The notes beneath the pieces were generated by a model, which saw only the letters and a list, made by a program, of their open reading frames with translations, was not told the origin of the DNA and did no database searches. Below are positions 24,962 through 35,020 of a stretch of 64,000 bases of DNA, piece by piece. Within the stretch, counting starts at the first letter, position 1. Every line of letters starts with the position of its first letter. Position numbers and translations under genes: made by a program. The DNA is from Heterobasidion occidentale (lineage: Eukaryota; Basidiomycota; Agaricomycetes; Russulales; Bondarzewiaceae), in NCBI GenBank assembly GCA_039111635.1, contig JBCAQO010000009.1, positions 1,302,001 to 1,366,000 on the forward strand, in the 5' to 3' direction.

Positions 24962-27900
24962 TCCGAGATCAAGGAGAAGTTGCACTGATCATTTCCACCA
25001 ATCATGATACCCCCAATTTCCCACTTATTGAAGCGTCCTCAGATTTTCATTCTCCATTTCCCTCTCGTCGCGACCTCTGTCTCAAGTACATTATGGCCTC
25101 CGATTTGGGGCCCGAAAATCATCTCAAAAACAATCTCGATTCCGATATGTCGTCCTTATTTTCCTCAGTCGTCCCCGGTTCTTTCCATTCCACTAATATC
25201 GCCGACCCGGTCGCCATCTTCGCCGCCAAGCGCAAGTACAAACCAGTTGCACAGAAAACACGACCAGTCTTGGCCGACCTCCCCGAAAAGTTCCGAATCG
25301 TTCGGAACATCCTCGGTGACCCTCTCGCTACCCTTCCGACGCTGACGCCGAACCCCCCACCATTCACACCGACCGGTAGATATACAGCCGAACGACGCGA
25401 CCTCATCGACAAAGTCCACTCGGACGACTTCCTTTGGCCGGCCGAACGACAGCTCATGCACCATTTCATGTGTCTACAAGAGATGGGATTTGCTTGGGAT
25501 GATTCGGAACGCGGACGTTTCCGCGAGGACTTCTTCCCACAGTCAATATGCCAGTAGTCGAACACAAGCCCTGGGTTCAGCGCAACATCCCGATTCCACC
25601 AGGCATCTACGACGAAGTGTGCCGACTTATCAAAACCAAGATCGCCGCTGGAGTCTATGAGCTGTCAAATTCTTCCTACCGATCGCGCTGGTTTACGGTC
25701 GTCAAGAAGACAAATAGCACCTCCACTGGCACTAAACTCCGAATCGTTCACAGCCTCGAACCCCTGAATGCAGTCACCATCCAGCATTCAGGTGTGCCCC
25801 CATATACCGATCAGATCGCTGAACAGTTTGCAGCTCGCGCTTGCGGCGGCATTCTGGATCTCTATGTCGGATACGACGAACGAGGGCTCGCCGAATCATC
25901 TCGCGACTTTACCACATTCCAGACCCCGTTCGGTGCCCACCGACTCGTCACCCTACCCATGGGATGGACAAATTCGGTCCCGATCTTCCACGACGACGTC
26001 ACCCACATCCTCCAGCCAGAGATCCCAGACACCACCATTCCTTTCATCGACGATGTCCCGATTCGGGGCCCACCGAACCGATACGAACTTCCGAACGGCG
26101 GCTTTGAGACGCACCCCAACAACTCCGGCATACGACAGTTTGTGTGGGAGCACTTTCAAGGCCTCAATCGGGTGGTTCAGCGGATGAAGTACAGCGGAGG
26201 AACATTTTCGGGACACAAGGCGACACTCTGCGCGACCAAAATCACGGTGGTCGGCCATCGCTGCACGTACGAAGGAAGATTGCCTGACGAGTCTAGGGTA
26301 GAGTCAATTATGAAGTGGGGACCTTGCCGGGATCTCTCAGATGTTCGGGCATTTTTAGGAACGATCGGTGTCGTTCGGATCTTCATTCGGAATTTTGCAC
26401 ACAGAGCGCACGCACTGACAATGTTAACGCGCAAAGATTTCCCGTTCGTGTTCGGCCCAGACCAGATAGCGGCCCAGGACGACCTCCGGTCGGCGCTTCT
26501 CGAATCGCCAGCCCTTCGGCCGATCGACTATAGTTCGGCGGCCAACGTCATCCTTGCCGTCGATACCTCACAAATCGCGGTCGGCTTCCACCTCTGTCAA
26601 TGCGCACTCGACAATCCACGGGTTCGGTACTATGCCCGATTTGGTTCCATCACCCTTAACGACCGCGAATCGCGATTCTCCCAACCCAAGCTCGAACTCT
26701 ACGGACTCTTCCGCGCCCTCCGATCGCTCAAAATGTACCTCATCGGCGTTCGGAACCTGATAGTCGAAGTAGACGCACACTACATCAAGGGCATGCTCAC
26801 TAACCCGGATCTCGAACCCAGCGCTAGCATCAATCGGTGGATCGTCTCCATCCTCACCTTCCATTTCACACTTGTCCACGTCCCCGGCACCTCCACGGCC
26901 CCGATGGTCTCTCTCGACGACCACTCACCCTCCGATCGACCCGCACCCGAAGACGACTTTGACGACTGGATCGACAATCTCTACGGCTTCCTCCATCAGA
27001 TCAACAACACGTTCCCCACCTCCATCTCAACCTCGACAACCGCCATCTTCACCTCCTCACTCATAGGCGACCTCCCGACCGATACCGAGTCCGACGACGA
27101 AGGCCCGACCATCGACTATTCAGATATCCCAAGATCGCAAAAAGCTTTGGAAGCCGAAGAACGCCTTTGGTTGGTCCGCGACTGGCACCGAACATTGGTT
27201 CGGCCCCCTTCTCTCTCCGACTCCGAATATGCGACTTTTCTGCGATATTGCACTGAGTTCTTCATCACAGCCGACAAGCTATGGAGAAAAGACTCGCACG
27301 GTCGACACAAGATCGTTGCAGCCCCCTCTAGTCGGATCACAATTCTCACTGCCACCCACGATGACGTTGCTCACAAGGGATTCTACGCCACGACCGCCTT
27401 GGTCGCCGAACGCTTCTGGTGGCCGCACATGAGGCAAGATATTTCCTGGTTTGTTCGGACATGTCACCTTTGCCAGATTCGCCAGACTCGCAACGTCCTC
27501 ATTCCCCCGACCGTCGCTACGCCTGCACCACTCTTCGCGAAGATGTATATGGACACCATGCACATGCCAACCGCCGGCGGTTCAAGTACCTCGTTCAAGG
27601 TCGCTGTTCGGTATCACACTACCCCGAATTCCGCATGCTGCGACGCGAAACAAGCTCAGCTCTTGCCGACTGGATATTCGAGGATATCCTGTGCCGGTGG
27701 GGAACACTGGTAGAGATCGTCTCCGACAATGGACCAGCATTCGTCAAGGCGCTCGACCAGCTAGCAAAGAAGTACCACGTTCGGCACATCCGCATTTCGG
27801 GCTACAATTCCCGCGCCAACGGCATCGCCGAACGACCTCACTTCGATGTTCGGCAGGCTCTGTTCAAGGCCGTGGATGGAGACCAGGCCAAGTGGAATCG

Positions 27901-28584
27901 TGCAGCTCATTTCGTATTCTGGGCTGATCGCATTACTGTTCGGCGTCGAATGGGCTGTTCCCCATATTTCGCAGCTACCGGCACCCATCCCCTCCTGCCA
28001 CTCGACATTGCCGAAGCCACCTATCTTCTACCACCACCGACCACAACCCTCAGCACCACCGACCTCATTGCTCGACGTGCCATCGCTTTGCAGAAACGCC
28101 GATCGGACCTCGCCCACCTTCGCAGCTCGGTAGTCGGCGCCCGTGTCCAGGCCGCCATCCGATTCGAACAACAGCATTCGGCCACCCTTCGCGACTTCAA
28201 TTTCCACCGAGGCTCACTCGTCCTGATGCGCAACACAGCCATAGAAAAGCGCTCAATCGGAAGATGCGACCACGGTACTTGGGACCATTGCTGGTGATTT
28301 CTAGGAACCGAGGGGGAGCGTATATTTTGGCCGAACTTGACGGATCGGTCTTTGATCGGCCAGTGGCAGCATTCCGCATTATTCCTTACTTTGCTCGCAG
28401 GTCGCTGAAGCTCGCCGACCTTGAAGCCCTCCTCGACATCTCACAAGCACGCCTTCGGGCCATGGAAGAATCCCGATCGAGCGACAACGACGCTGAAGAC
28501 GACAATGCCGACGAGGAGGATACCGACACCAGCTCCATCCGATCATCAGAAGACGACGATGTGGCTTCGGCGACTTCCGACTAG
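24905..28584 (+). pseudogene. pol: Gy1 pol: RT, RNase H, integrase
   Basis: Three overlapping frames form one polyprotein. Frame 1 (to 25557) leads into RT. Frame 2 (25548-27713) has RT with FIDDVPIRG (near 26043, the catalytic DD), RNase H (VILAVDTSQIAVGFH near 26550) and the integrase zinc site (CHLCQIR). Frame 3 (from about 27600 to 28297) has the integrase core with VSDNGPAF and GIAERPHFD. A last frame (28264-28584) continues with MRPRYLGPLLVISRN and an acidic tail ending TAG at 28584. The joins near 25545, 27600 and 28250 look like single-base indels because protein similarity runs straight across them. Confidence 0.88.
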
Positions 28585-28618
28585 ACCCACCCCCCACCCT
28601 TCGCTCTCTTCGGTCGGT

Positions 28619-28653
28619 GACTGAGGACAGTCACGATTTCAGTAGGGAGGAGG
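28619..28653 (+). repeat. Internal copy of the Gy1 polypurine-tract region
   Basis: The stretch from GACTGAGGACAGTCA through TTCAGTAGGGAGGA is repeated almost exactly at 31193-31226, just before the 3' LTR. The internal copy lies 35 bp after the pol stop and bounds the antisense-gene cassette on its left. Confidence 0.85.
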
Positions 28654-29066
28654 ATGCACAGATATACCCATTCCTTACTCCAATTCATTCGTCACAGACA
28701 AGGACTGACGCCCGATTATTTCCGCATCTCTTAGTACTTTTGCCGCCGACCGATCGCCGACCGAATAGTCGGCACTCATTTTCCCCATCACTCCTTCAAC
28801 TACCAAGTCGCATTGAAGACTTCTTCCGATTTTGCGCAAAACCATAGGGTTTTATGCCTGTGATGATCTACTGAGGCTTCCCCTAAATATCCCAATTTAT
28901 TTTCTTCATTTCTACCAAACACTTCACTTACAAATATATCTTCACACAGTCATTTCGCCAACCAACCGCCCGAACAGCGCTTCATATCTTCGCATGGTCG
29001 TTACTGTAGACTCTGGACAAGTTCTATTTTACATTTTACATTCTTCTACATTAAAAGTTCTAAAAA

Positions 29067-30760
29067 TCAGTCATCGGGCACGAAGTCACCCGACACCGAC
29101 ATTTCAGAATCATCGGCCTCCGACGAATCCTCGACCAGGACAACGTCCGAAGGCACGGAAGGACCCGACCGAGCCTCAAGGGCCTCCAACTCGACCCTCC
29201 ACATTGTAATCGACCGGGCCAAGAAGGCGCGCGATCCCTCAGCCACAGCAATCCGATATCTGATCTCAGACGCGACACCACGGGCAACGGACGGCGATAG
29301 GCGAGAAAGCTCGGGGGAAGGGGCGGCGGTAGCGGTCGGGCGAGTAGAGCGACTGGAGCGAGAGGGGACAGGAAGGTGCTGGGTGATAGTCGGAAGGCGC
29401 TTGACCGGCTTCCTGCTCCGAACGGCTGCACAATGATGAGCTCAACTATCAGGATCTCCCGACGACCACTCACCTTTTGACTGGGCGATACTCTCGCCAG
29501 CCGACCGCTCAGGGACCAGTACCTCCACCTTGCGCTTCTTCGTCGGCCGCTCATTCTCCACCGACTTCTCCCCCGACTTCGCCTTCGCCTTCGCTTTCCC
29601 CTTCTCCTTCGGCGTCCACCCAGGCTGGAAGCTACACCCCTTGCGCTCTTCGGCGCACTTAAGGCATGAGACCTGGCCCGGTCGGGTGTAGCACCGAGGG
29701 GCAACCGTGGCGAACTCGGTCGCGCACCGATGGCAAGCGTACTCGGCCTGGAAGAGGAAGTGTCAGCAAGCAACAGAGGCGGCAAAAGGGAGGGGACTTA
29801 CAAGAACGTCACCAGGCAACAGGCCCGGAGGATCCTGCAGCAGCTTCCCGGCTCCGTTCCGCTCTACAGGGGACCGAACGGTCGACATTCGGCCCGTTCC
29901 AGGACCGAGCGGGAGGACCACCCGACCTTCGGTCGGTGTTCGCTGCCGAGCGAACTCAACGATGACGGCCGGCGCGGAAGAGACGGCCCACGGCGCCGCT
30001 GCTTTCCCTTCAAATCAGCCGAAGGAGTAGGAGGGTCGGGTCCACTCTCATGCGATCCATGGCCTCCAGTCGTGGAAGCGAGGTCGGCGTCGGCAGGAAG
30101 AGGATCGAGAAGGGAGAGAGAAGCGGCGGGAGCGGGAGAGGAGGAAGGAAGAGAGGGAGAAGGCCAGCGGACTCTGCCTCCAGCACGGCCAATTGTCGGT
30201 TCCCCTCGTCCGGATCAACTGACCCACTAAACATAGCCTCCACCAAGGCCTCCTGACGCCGCTGACGATCTTCTTCAGCAAACCGATGGGCAGCGGCAGC
30301 CTGCGCCTCTCGTGCTTCATCGGCCTCACGTTCGGCAGCAGCCACCCGCGCAACCTCTTCAGCTAAAGCCTGTTGGTCGGCGGCTTGTCGTTGTTGGAGT
30401 GTCGCAAAGTGGGCCGCTCGCTGCGGCAGAATACGCGTTCCCCAGACCAGCCAGTCGTCCGTGGCCATATGATCGAGGCCACGCTCGGCCTCTGCGATCC
30501 AGGCGGCGAGTTCGGGCACGTCTTGCCCACGCGCCGAACGGTCGAAAACAGCCTGAAAAGACGTCAGCAGCCAGCAGCAACAAACGAAAAAGGCCGACTT
30601 ACCACTCGTTTGGCGAACCCCTGCGCCCAGGCCTCGTAATCCTCGTACTCGGCGGCGCCGTCGGGAAGGGAGAGCATGTACTCCCGAGCTTGGTTTTGAG
30701 GACAGAAAGGATGGAGGACATGCTGGGAAGGCCGAAAGGGTTCGGACGAGGAGATGAAGC
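29067..30760 (-). pseudogene. Spliced antisense gene with Cys6 cluster, carried by Gy1
   Basis: On the strand opposite to gag-pol, four exons join with consensus splice sites: introns at 30553-30602, 29748-29801 and 29426-29473 (50, 54 and 48 nt; donors GTAAGT, GTAAGT, GTGAGT). The protein has an acidic region (SLPDGAAEYEDYEAWAQGF), a long coiled coil (from AVFDRSARGQDV through QQRQAADQQALAEEVARV, near 30280-30550) and a serine/proline-rich linker. Then come six cysteines spaced C-x2-C-x10-C-x8-C-x2-C-x6-C (29630-29735), a basic TKKRKV motif like the SV40 nuclear signal (near 29525), and an acidic C-terminus ending TGA at 29067. Two frame changes (near 30150 and 30010) break it, and the start is unresolved. 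A nuclear nucleic-acid-binding or regulatory role is inference. A TATA-like AAAATATAT lies near 31025 on this strand. Confidence 0.72.
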
Positions 30761-31192
30761 GGCAGGAGTGGCGATGAGTGACTTAGTCGCTGGAGAATCA
30801 ACGATCGGCAGGTGATTATGGTCACCTGACAAAGCCCCGTGCCACTGCGCTCGGCACAGACCGCGATACGCGCCACCGGCTCTTTGCCGACACGCTCTCA
30901 CACCAGCGTCCAGTTGGGCACTCTAGGTCTCAGCCACTTCCTCACCTAATCAGTTGCCACGCACAGGACCTTGCCGACTCAGCCCCGGTCTCTCTTGCAC
31001 GCCGACCCGGTCCTTTCTACGATATATTTTGCCGATTATTCACCACAGCCACATCTCCCACGCCTCCGCTCCATTTTCCACGCCACAGCTATTCTTTCAC
31101 GCCATCGCTTGTTGCCGACTCTTTCCCACATCCACGCCTCCGCTCCATTTTCCACGCCACTTTTCCGCTCCAACTCATAGCCACCAACCACT

Positions 31193-31226
31193 GACTGAGG
31201 ACAGTCAGGATTTCAGTAGGGAGAGA
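31193..31226 (+). other. Gy1 polypurine tract next to the 3' LTR
   Basis: AGTAGGGAGAGAA directly precedes the 3' LTR at 31228. The surrounding 34 bp are a near-copy of 28619-28653. Confidence 0.75.
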
Positions 31227-31227
31227 A

Positions 31228-32305
31228 TGATGAGCATGCACCCGCGCTAGGGTCCGAGGGAGGTATTTGGGAAGCTTTGGGGAGATACCGAACAGCGCTA
31301 GACGAATACCGAAGACGCCGACTCCGCACCGAACACGGTCGGTCCCTACCCGACCGACCGCAAGCCACCAAAGACGTTCGGCAGCACTTGGGTCAGTTCG
31401 CTTACACTTCACATACTTACCATAACCGACCAGGAGTGTTACAATAGGTGTTACGAGATCGGAGCCAGTATTCCGGGTCGGCCGATGTGCTCCGTGAGTC
31501 GGTCGCTCCTTATCGCTTATCTTCCCGACTTCCACATGGTCGGTCAAAGGTTGCTCTTGCACCATTACTTGGCCACCCTGGTCGTACGTTACTTCCTTCC
31601 TATTTTCATTGGTTCCAACGCCTGTTCTGGCTAACCTACGCTCCGGGCGACGGATCCCGAACGGTCGGGATTTCGCCATCGCTGATTAACTTTTACCTTA
31701 TCACCTTCGGAACCATATGGACATCTCACCTACCTTCTTCTCTTCTCTGTTCGCTAGGGCTTGGCGCCCAGTCGACATCTACTCTCATTTCTTGTTCAAT
31801 ATCTTACTTAGGGGCTCTGTTTACTATAAAAACCTACATACAACTCTGGAATAAACCAGCTTTCGCACCCCACAGTTCAGAGCTCATTCGCACTCGTCTC
31901 AACCATCAAAATCGTCTTCGTCGACTCCCGAAAAACTTGTCATCCTCGTCGTTCGGCCTTGTTCGCGTTCGTACTCGTCTCTTCGCTCGTATCCCTCGTC
32001 CTCCCTCGTATATTGTCAGGGTCCTGTGTGGCTCTTGAAGCACGTAGTTGTCGGTCGCGACACTACTTTCTCGTTACCGACCGAATCCCCGACTTGACCG
32101 ACCGAACGTTCGGTCGGTGTTCGACGCAGTCCCGAAACCGTTCGGGCGCTATAATCTCACACTCCTCGCTGCTTCTCAGTACGCCATCGATTTCTAAAGT
32201 CATCACTAACAATTCCTTGTGTATTAGATACTAGCTCCAGCACCCCCTGCATTAGAGGTTGTTTTGGTGTTGTGCTCGGCACTTAGAGCCACCTCTAGCA
32301 TATCA
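31228..32305 (+). repeat. 3' LTR of Gy1
   Basis: 1078 bp, TGATGAGC to CATATCA, followed by the ACGG duplication at 32306-32309. It holds the TATA box (31825-31831) and the palindrome (32097-32118). Confidence 0.93.
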
Positions 32306-32309
32306 ACGG

Positions 32310-33560
32310 CAACTAGTTTATAGTCATTGCAGACGTCCGCTATCGCCTGGCTTGAACCTCCCGAGCCTCGATAGATTTAATCCTCCGGGGTGAGGGTAGT
32401 TTAAGGTCATTTTGGACTAGTTGGTGACCAAGGTCGTGGTCATCAACCACATCTCCTATACGTGAAGGAGTAAATAGTTTATCGTCATTGCGGACTAGAT
32501 CAACATTGTGGCTTCAACAACGATGTCAATCGACATCTCCTGTGCCGAAAGGAGCGGTAGTTTAACGTCTTCGCGGACGTTGGCCCTGCAAAGGAAAGGG
32601 CAATCCCAGTTTACCGTCATGGAGGACGTCCTAAACCCGAGGCACGATCCCAGTTGCCTCTTGACTGGCCCTTGAAGCGGAATCCTTGCTTCTGACTTCA
32701 AGGGTAGAATGGGCGCACCATGGAGTAGTTGTGGTCCTGTTGGATGGCTGACAACCCGCCCCATGTCCCCAAACCCCTCGCACGGAATTGAACCGTGTCG
32801 ACCCCATATTAATTTTCTGTAAGGCGTATGGAATATGGACGCCTTGACCTAGTCAGCAGGGTTCTGCAATGGTGGAGGCCCTCCCTTCCACCATCTGCCA
32901 GAATACAACCATGCTCCAAGGGTCCTCGGTAGCTTTAACGTCGTTCCGGACGGTAACTAGTTTATAGTCATTGCGGACCAAGCCTTTCGTAGTTTTACAT
33001 TGTTGCGGATGTATTTGTCCTATTTGGTTACTTAGTGGAGTGCGACCACTAAATCAACCGCATCGCAGATAGGCCCCCTAATGCGGAAAACGACCCTGTA
33101 AAACTGGAGATCCAAAGTGGGACGTCCAAGACACCTGTCAGACCTTGACAGCGAGGTAGGGTCCACCGTTCCCCAACAGTGAACATGCAACACGATTTCC
33201 CGCCAATATTCTTGCATCATTCATAGCCTCTCGGTCGCGCCACATGATCAAGAAGCCGGCATATCAGTACCAGTTATTTGTTGAATCCAAGGGACCTCCT
33301 GATGCGGAAAGGGTCCTGTAAAACTGGGGATCCAAGCGGGACACCCGATTCGCTTGTCAGAATACCTCTTGACAACGAGAGTGTGAGATGCTTGTCCTTC
33401 CAGACCGGAGGGTTGAAACGCGCATGGCCAGGTACTTCCCCTGCCTTCTTATCTTTTCACAGTTTAACGTCATGCAGGACGTTCCTTCGGTGTCCTGTGC
33501 GTGAAACCGGTACCTGTGGTGCGGAGGGTCCTTTCCTCTCCATCACCCCTTTGAGACAAG
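32310..33560 (-). repeat. Gy2 noncoding tail with stem-loop motifs, 5' part
   Basis: Continuation of the tail beyond Gy1. Motif units occur at about 32314, 32397, 32475, 32558, 32607, 32930, 32957, 32989 and 33460. The unit at 32558 forms a perfect 5-bp stem (32565-32569 with 32576-32580) around a TTCGCG loop. No protein frame is supported. The same sequence, decayed, forms 1-1381. Confidence 0.75.
32781..32845 (-). other. tRNA T-arm-like hairpin and second stem-loop in Gy2 tail
   Basis: On the minus strand CACGG-TTCAATT-CCGTG (32781-32797) has the stem size and 7-base loop of a tRNA T-arm and fits the Pol III B-box pattern GGTTCRANNCC. Just upstream on that strand is a perfect 7-bp stem (AAGGCGT with ACGCCTT, 32821-32845). 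No full tRNA fold is evident. The first hairpin survives in the decayed copy at 368-384 with one change. Confidence 0.45.
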
Positions 33561-33580
33561 GGGTTCCTTAACTCCCTTGT

Positions 33581-34960
33581 CTAATATCCTCCGCCAATGT
33601 CCCCGAAATCTCCGTATCCCTCGTCGGGTCGGTAGTATGGGTCGGCATCGTCGTAATTCCCATTATCGACCTCATGCCATACGTCTAATTCGGCTCGGGT
33701 CCAGGCAGCAGTTCGCTGAGCTGGTCGCTGGCGGACTTGAGTTCGTCTGCCAAAGTGAGGATGCGTTCCCTCAGGTCGATTATCTCGAGGACGGTTTGGA
33801 GCCAGCGAATCTCTTGGTCGAGTTCTTCTAAGACTGTCTCGGCCAGGTTCGGGTGTCGCTCTTGTCCTCGGGTTTCCTCGTCTCTCGTTCCTCCTGTACC
33901 TTGGAGGATGCTCCTCATTGCTGCCTCCGGCGTCCTGCCCAGTGGATTGTCCTGTCGATACGGGAGGAAAGGCCTCTCGATCTCGCCGTGCCTGTCGTTG
34001 TACCGTGGTCCAGACATATTCTGTCTGGACAGCGGCGTCTTGACTGATTGGCGCTGGCACGGTCCTGCTGGCTTCATCGTCCTCAGGCTGGACGCGGAAT
34101 GGATCAATCCAAACGGGCTGGGGGTGAGGAGAGGATACTGGATCCGTGCTTGAGATGAGGGCAGGTAGGAGCTCCAGGTTGATGAAGGAGGAGAATTCGT
34201 CGGGGTGGATGAGTAGGGCGTACGCCCCATTATTTCCTCTGGCATACCAGGAGGCTGCTCGGTGATCATCGGCATAGGCCAAAAGCCTGACCTGGTCGCT
34301 TGCGTCTGCAAGGCGCCTGGGAACGTCACTGTTCTCGCTCCCTGGTTGCCCTGCGAAATAATTAGCGAGCCTCTGTAAGGCTAGCGCCGTGGCCATCTGT
34401 ATTACCGCCAAGATTGTGGTGCGCTGGAGCAGCGCATCCCCTAATCCTTCCAATTCTCGGGGGTGCAGATCTCCACCACCGACAGGGGATCCTCTGGTCC
34501 TGGCAGCCGATGCACTAGTCGCTGCTGATTCGCGTATACCTGCCTCAGTAATTGTAGGTGTTGCCAAACTTGCATGGTTTCTTTGTCCTCTGCTACTTCT
34601 CGTCTCCGGTCTTGCGTTTCCTTGAGCCAACGCTGTTGACGGTTGCGGAGGCGTTGGCTGAGAAGGTCTTCCTTCTTCTTGACGTCTCTCATCGTGCTCG
34701 TCATGAGTTCCCTCAATCCGAGATGAGGCTCGTAGTTCCGCTCGATCTTCGGTGGTGAGCGTGGGGAGACGGGTGGAGACTGGTACGGAAACTCCCTCCG
34801 AAGACGCTGGGTGGCCACCTTGGCCAGGTCGTCCAGTGTCGGGGTTGGCCACGGCCAAAATGATGTCTGGTGAGGGATTCCTTGATGGTGAAGAGGTAGT
34901 TCCTTCATAGATGAGCATAGCACGTCCTGGGGAATAATCAAGAGAGGAGTGGTCGGACAT
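33581..34960 (-). CDS. Gy2 third ORF (459 aa), unknown function
   Basis: An intact open frame on the element strand, starting 60 bp after the pol stop, in the position where some Ty3/gypsy elements carry an extra gene. No signal peptide or membrane segment is visible, so it is not envelope-like. The first 170 residues are polar and disordered (start MSDHSSLDYSPGRAMLIYEG). Residues of about 175-270 form a likely helical domain (TTILAVIQMATALALQRLAN to SSFINLELLPALIS). An arginine-rich segment follows (RRNERRGNPRTRATPE), then an acidic, tyrosine-rich end (YDDADPYYRPDEGYG). The basic stretch suggests nucleic-acid binding, but this is inference. It is the only long Gy2 frame without a stop, in contrast to gag and pol. 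Confidence 0.75.
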   Translation of the reverse strand: MSDHSSLDYSPGRAMLIYEGTTSSPSRNPSPDIILAVANPDTGRPGQGGHPASSEGVSVPVSTRLPTLTTEDRAELRASSRIEGTHDEHDERRQEEGRPSQPTPPQPSTALAQGNARPETRSSRGQRNHASLATPTITEAGIRESAATSASAARTRGSPVGGGDLHPRELEGLGDALLQRTTILAVIQMATALALQRLANYFAGQPGSENSDVPRRLADASDQVRLLAYADDHRAASWYARGNNGAYALLIHPDEFSSFINLELLPALISSTDPVSSPHPQPVWIDPFRVQPEDDEASRTVPAPISQDAAVQTEYVWTTVQRQARRDREAFPPVSTGQSTGQDAGGSNEEHPPRYRRNERRGNPRTRATPEPGRDSLRRTRPRDSLAPNRPRDNRPEGTHPHFGRRTQVRQRPAQRTAAWTRAELDVWHEVDNGNYDDADPYYRPDEGYGDFGDIGGGY

Positions 34961-35020
34961 GGACTGGGGAGGATATCCTTGCTTTCGATAAAGGAGAGTC
35001 GCTCTCCTTTATATACCCCT

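Larger units (their letters stand above)
21134..32305 (+). mobile_element. Ty3/gypsy element Gy1 (non-chromodomain)
   Basis: Direct 1078-bp LTRs (21134-22211, 31228-32305), a primer binding site, gag with CCHC knuckle, protease, RT-RNase H, integrase, a 2.6-kb 3' region holding an antisense gene, and a purine tract next to the 3' LTR. It is inserted in the stem-loop tail of Gy2 in opposite orientation. The reading frames are broken by several single-base frameshifts rather than by stops. Integrase ends in an acidic tail without a chromodomain. GTTCGG and its complement are strikingly frequent throughout. Confidence 0.95.

Noticed and set aside
32781..32845. A complete tRNA gene
   Set aside because: Only the T-arm-like hairpin fits; no acceptor stem, D-arm or anticodon arm of proper size could be paired with it.
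19936..33480. Repeated motifs as a CRISPR array
   Set aside because: Units vary in sequence and spacing, form small stem-loops, lie in a eukaryotic retrotransposon, and have no cas genes.
33581..34960. Envelope gene in Gy2
   Set aside because: Position fits, but there is no signal peptide, transmembrane segment or cysteine pattern; the product is polar and partly disordered.
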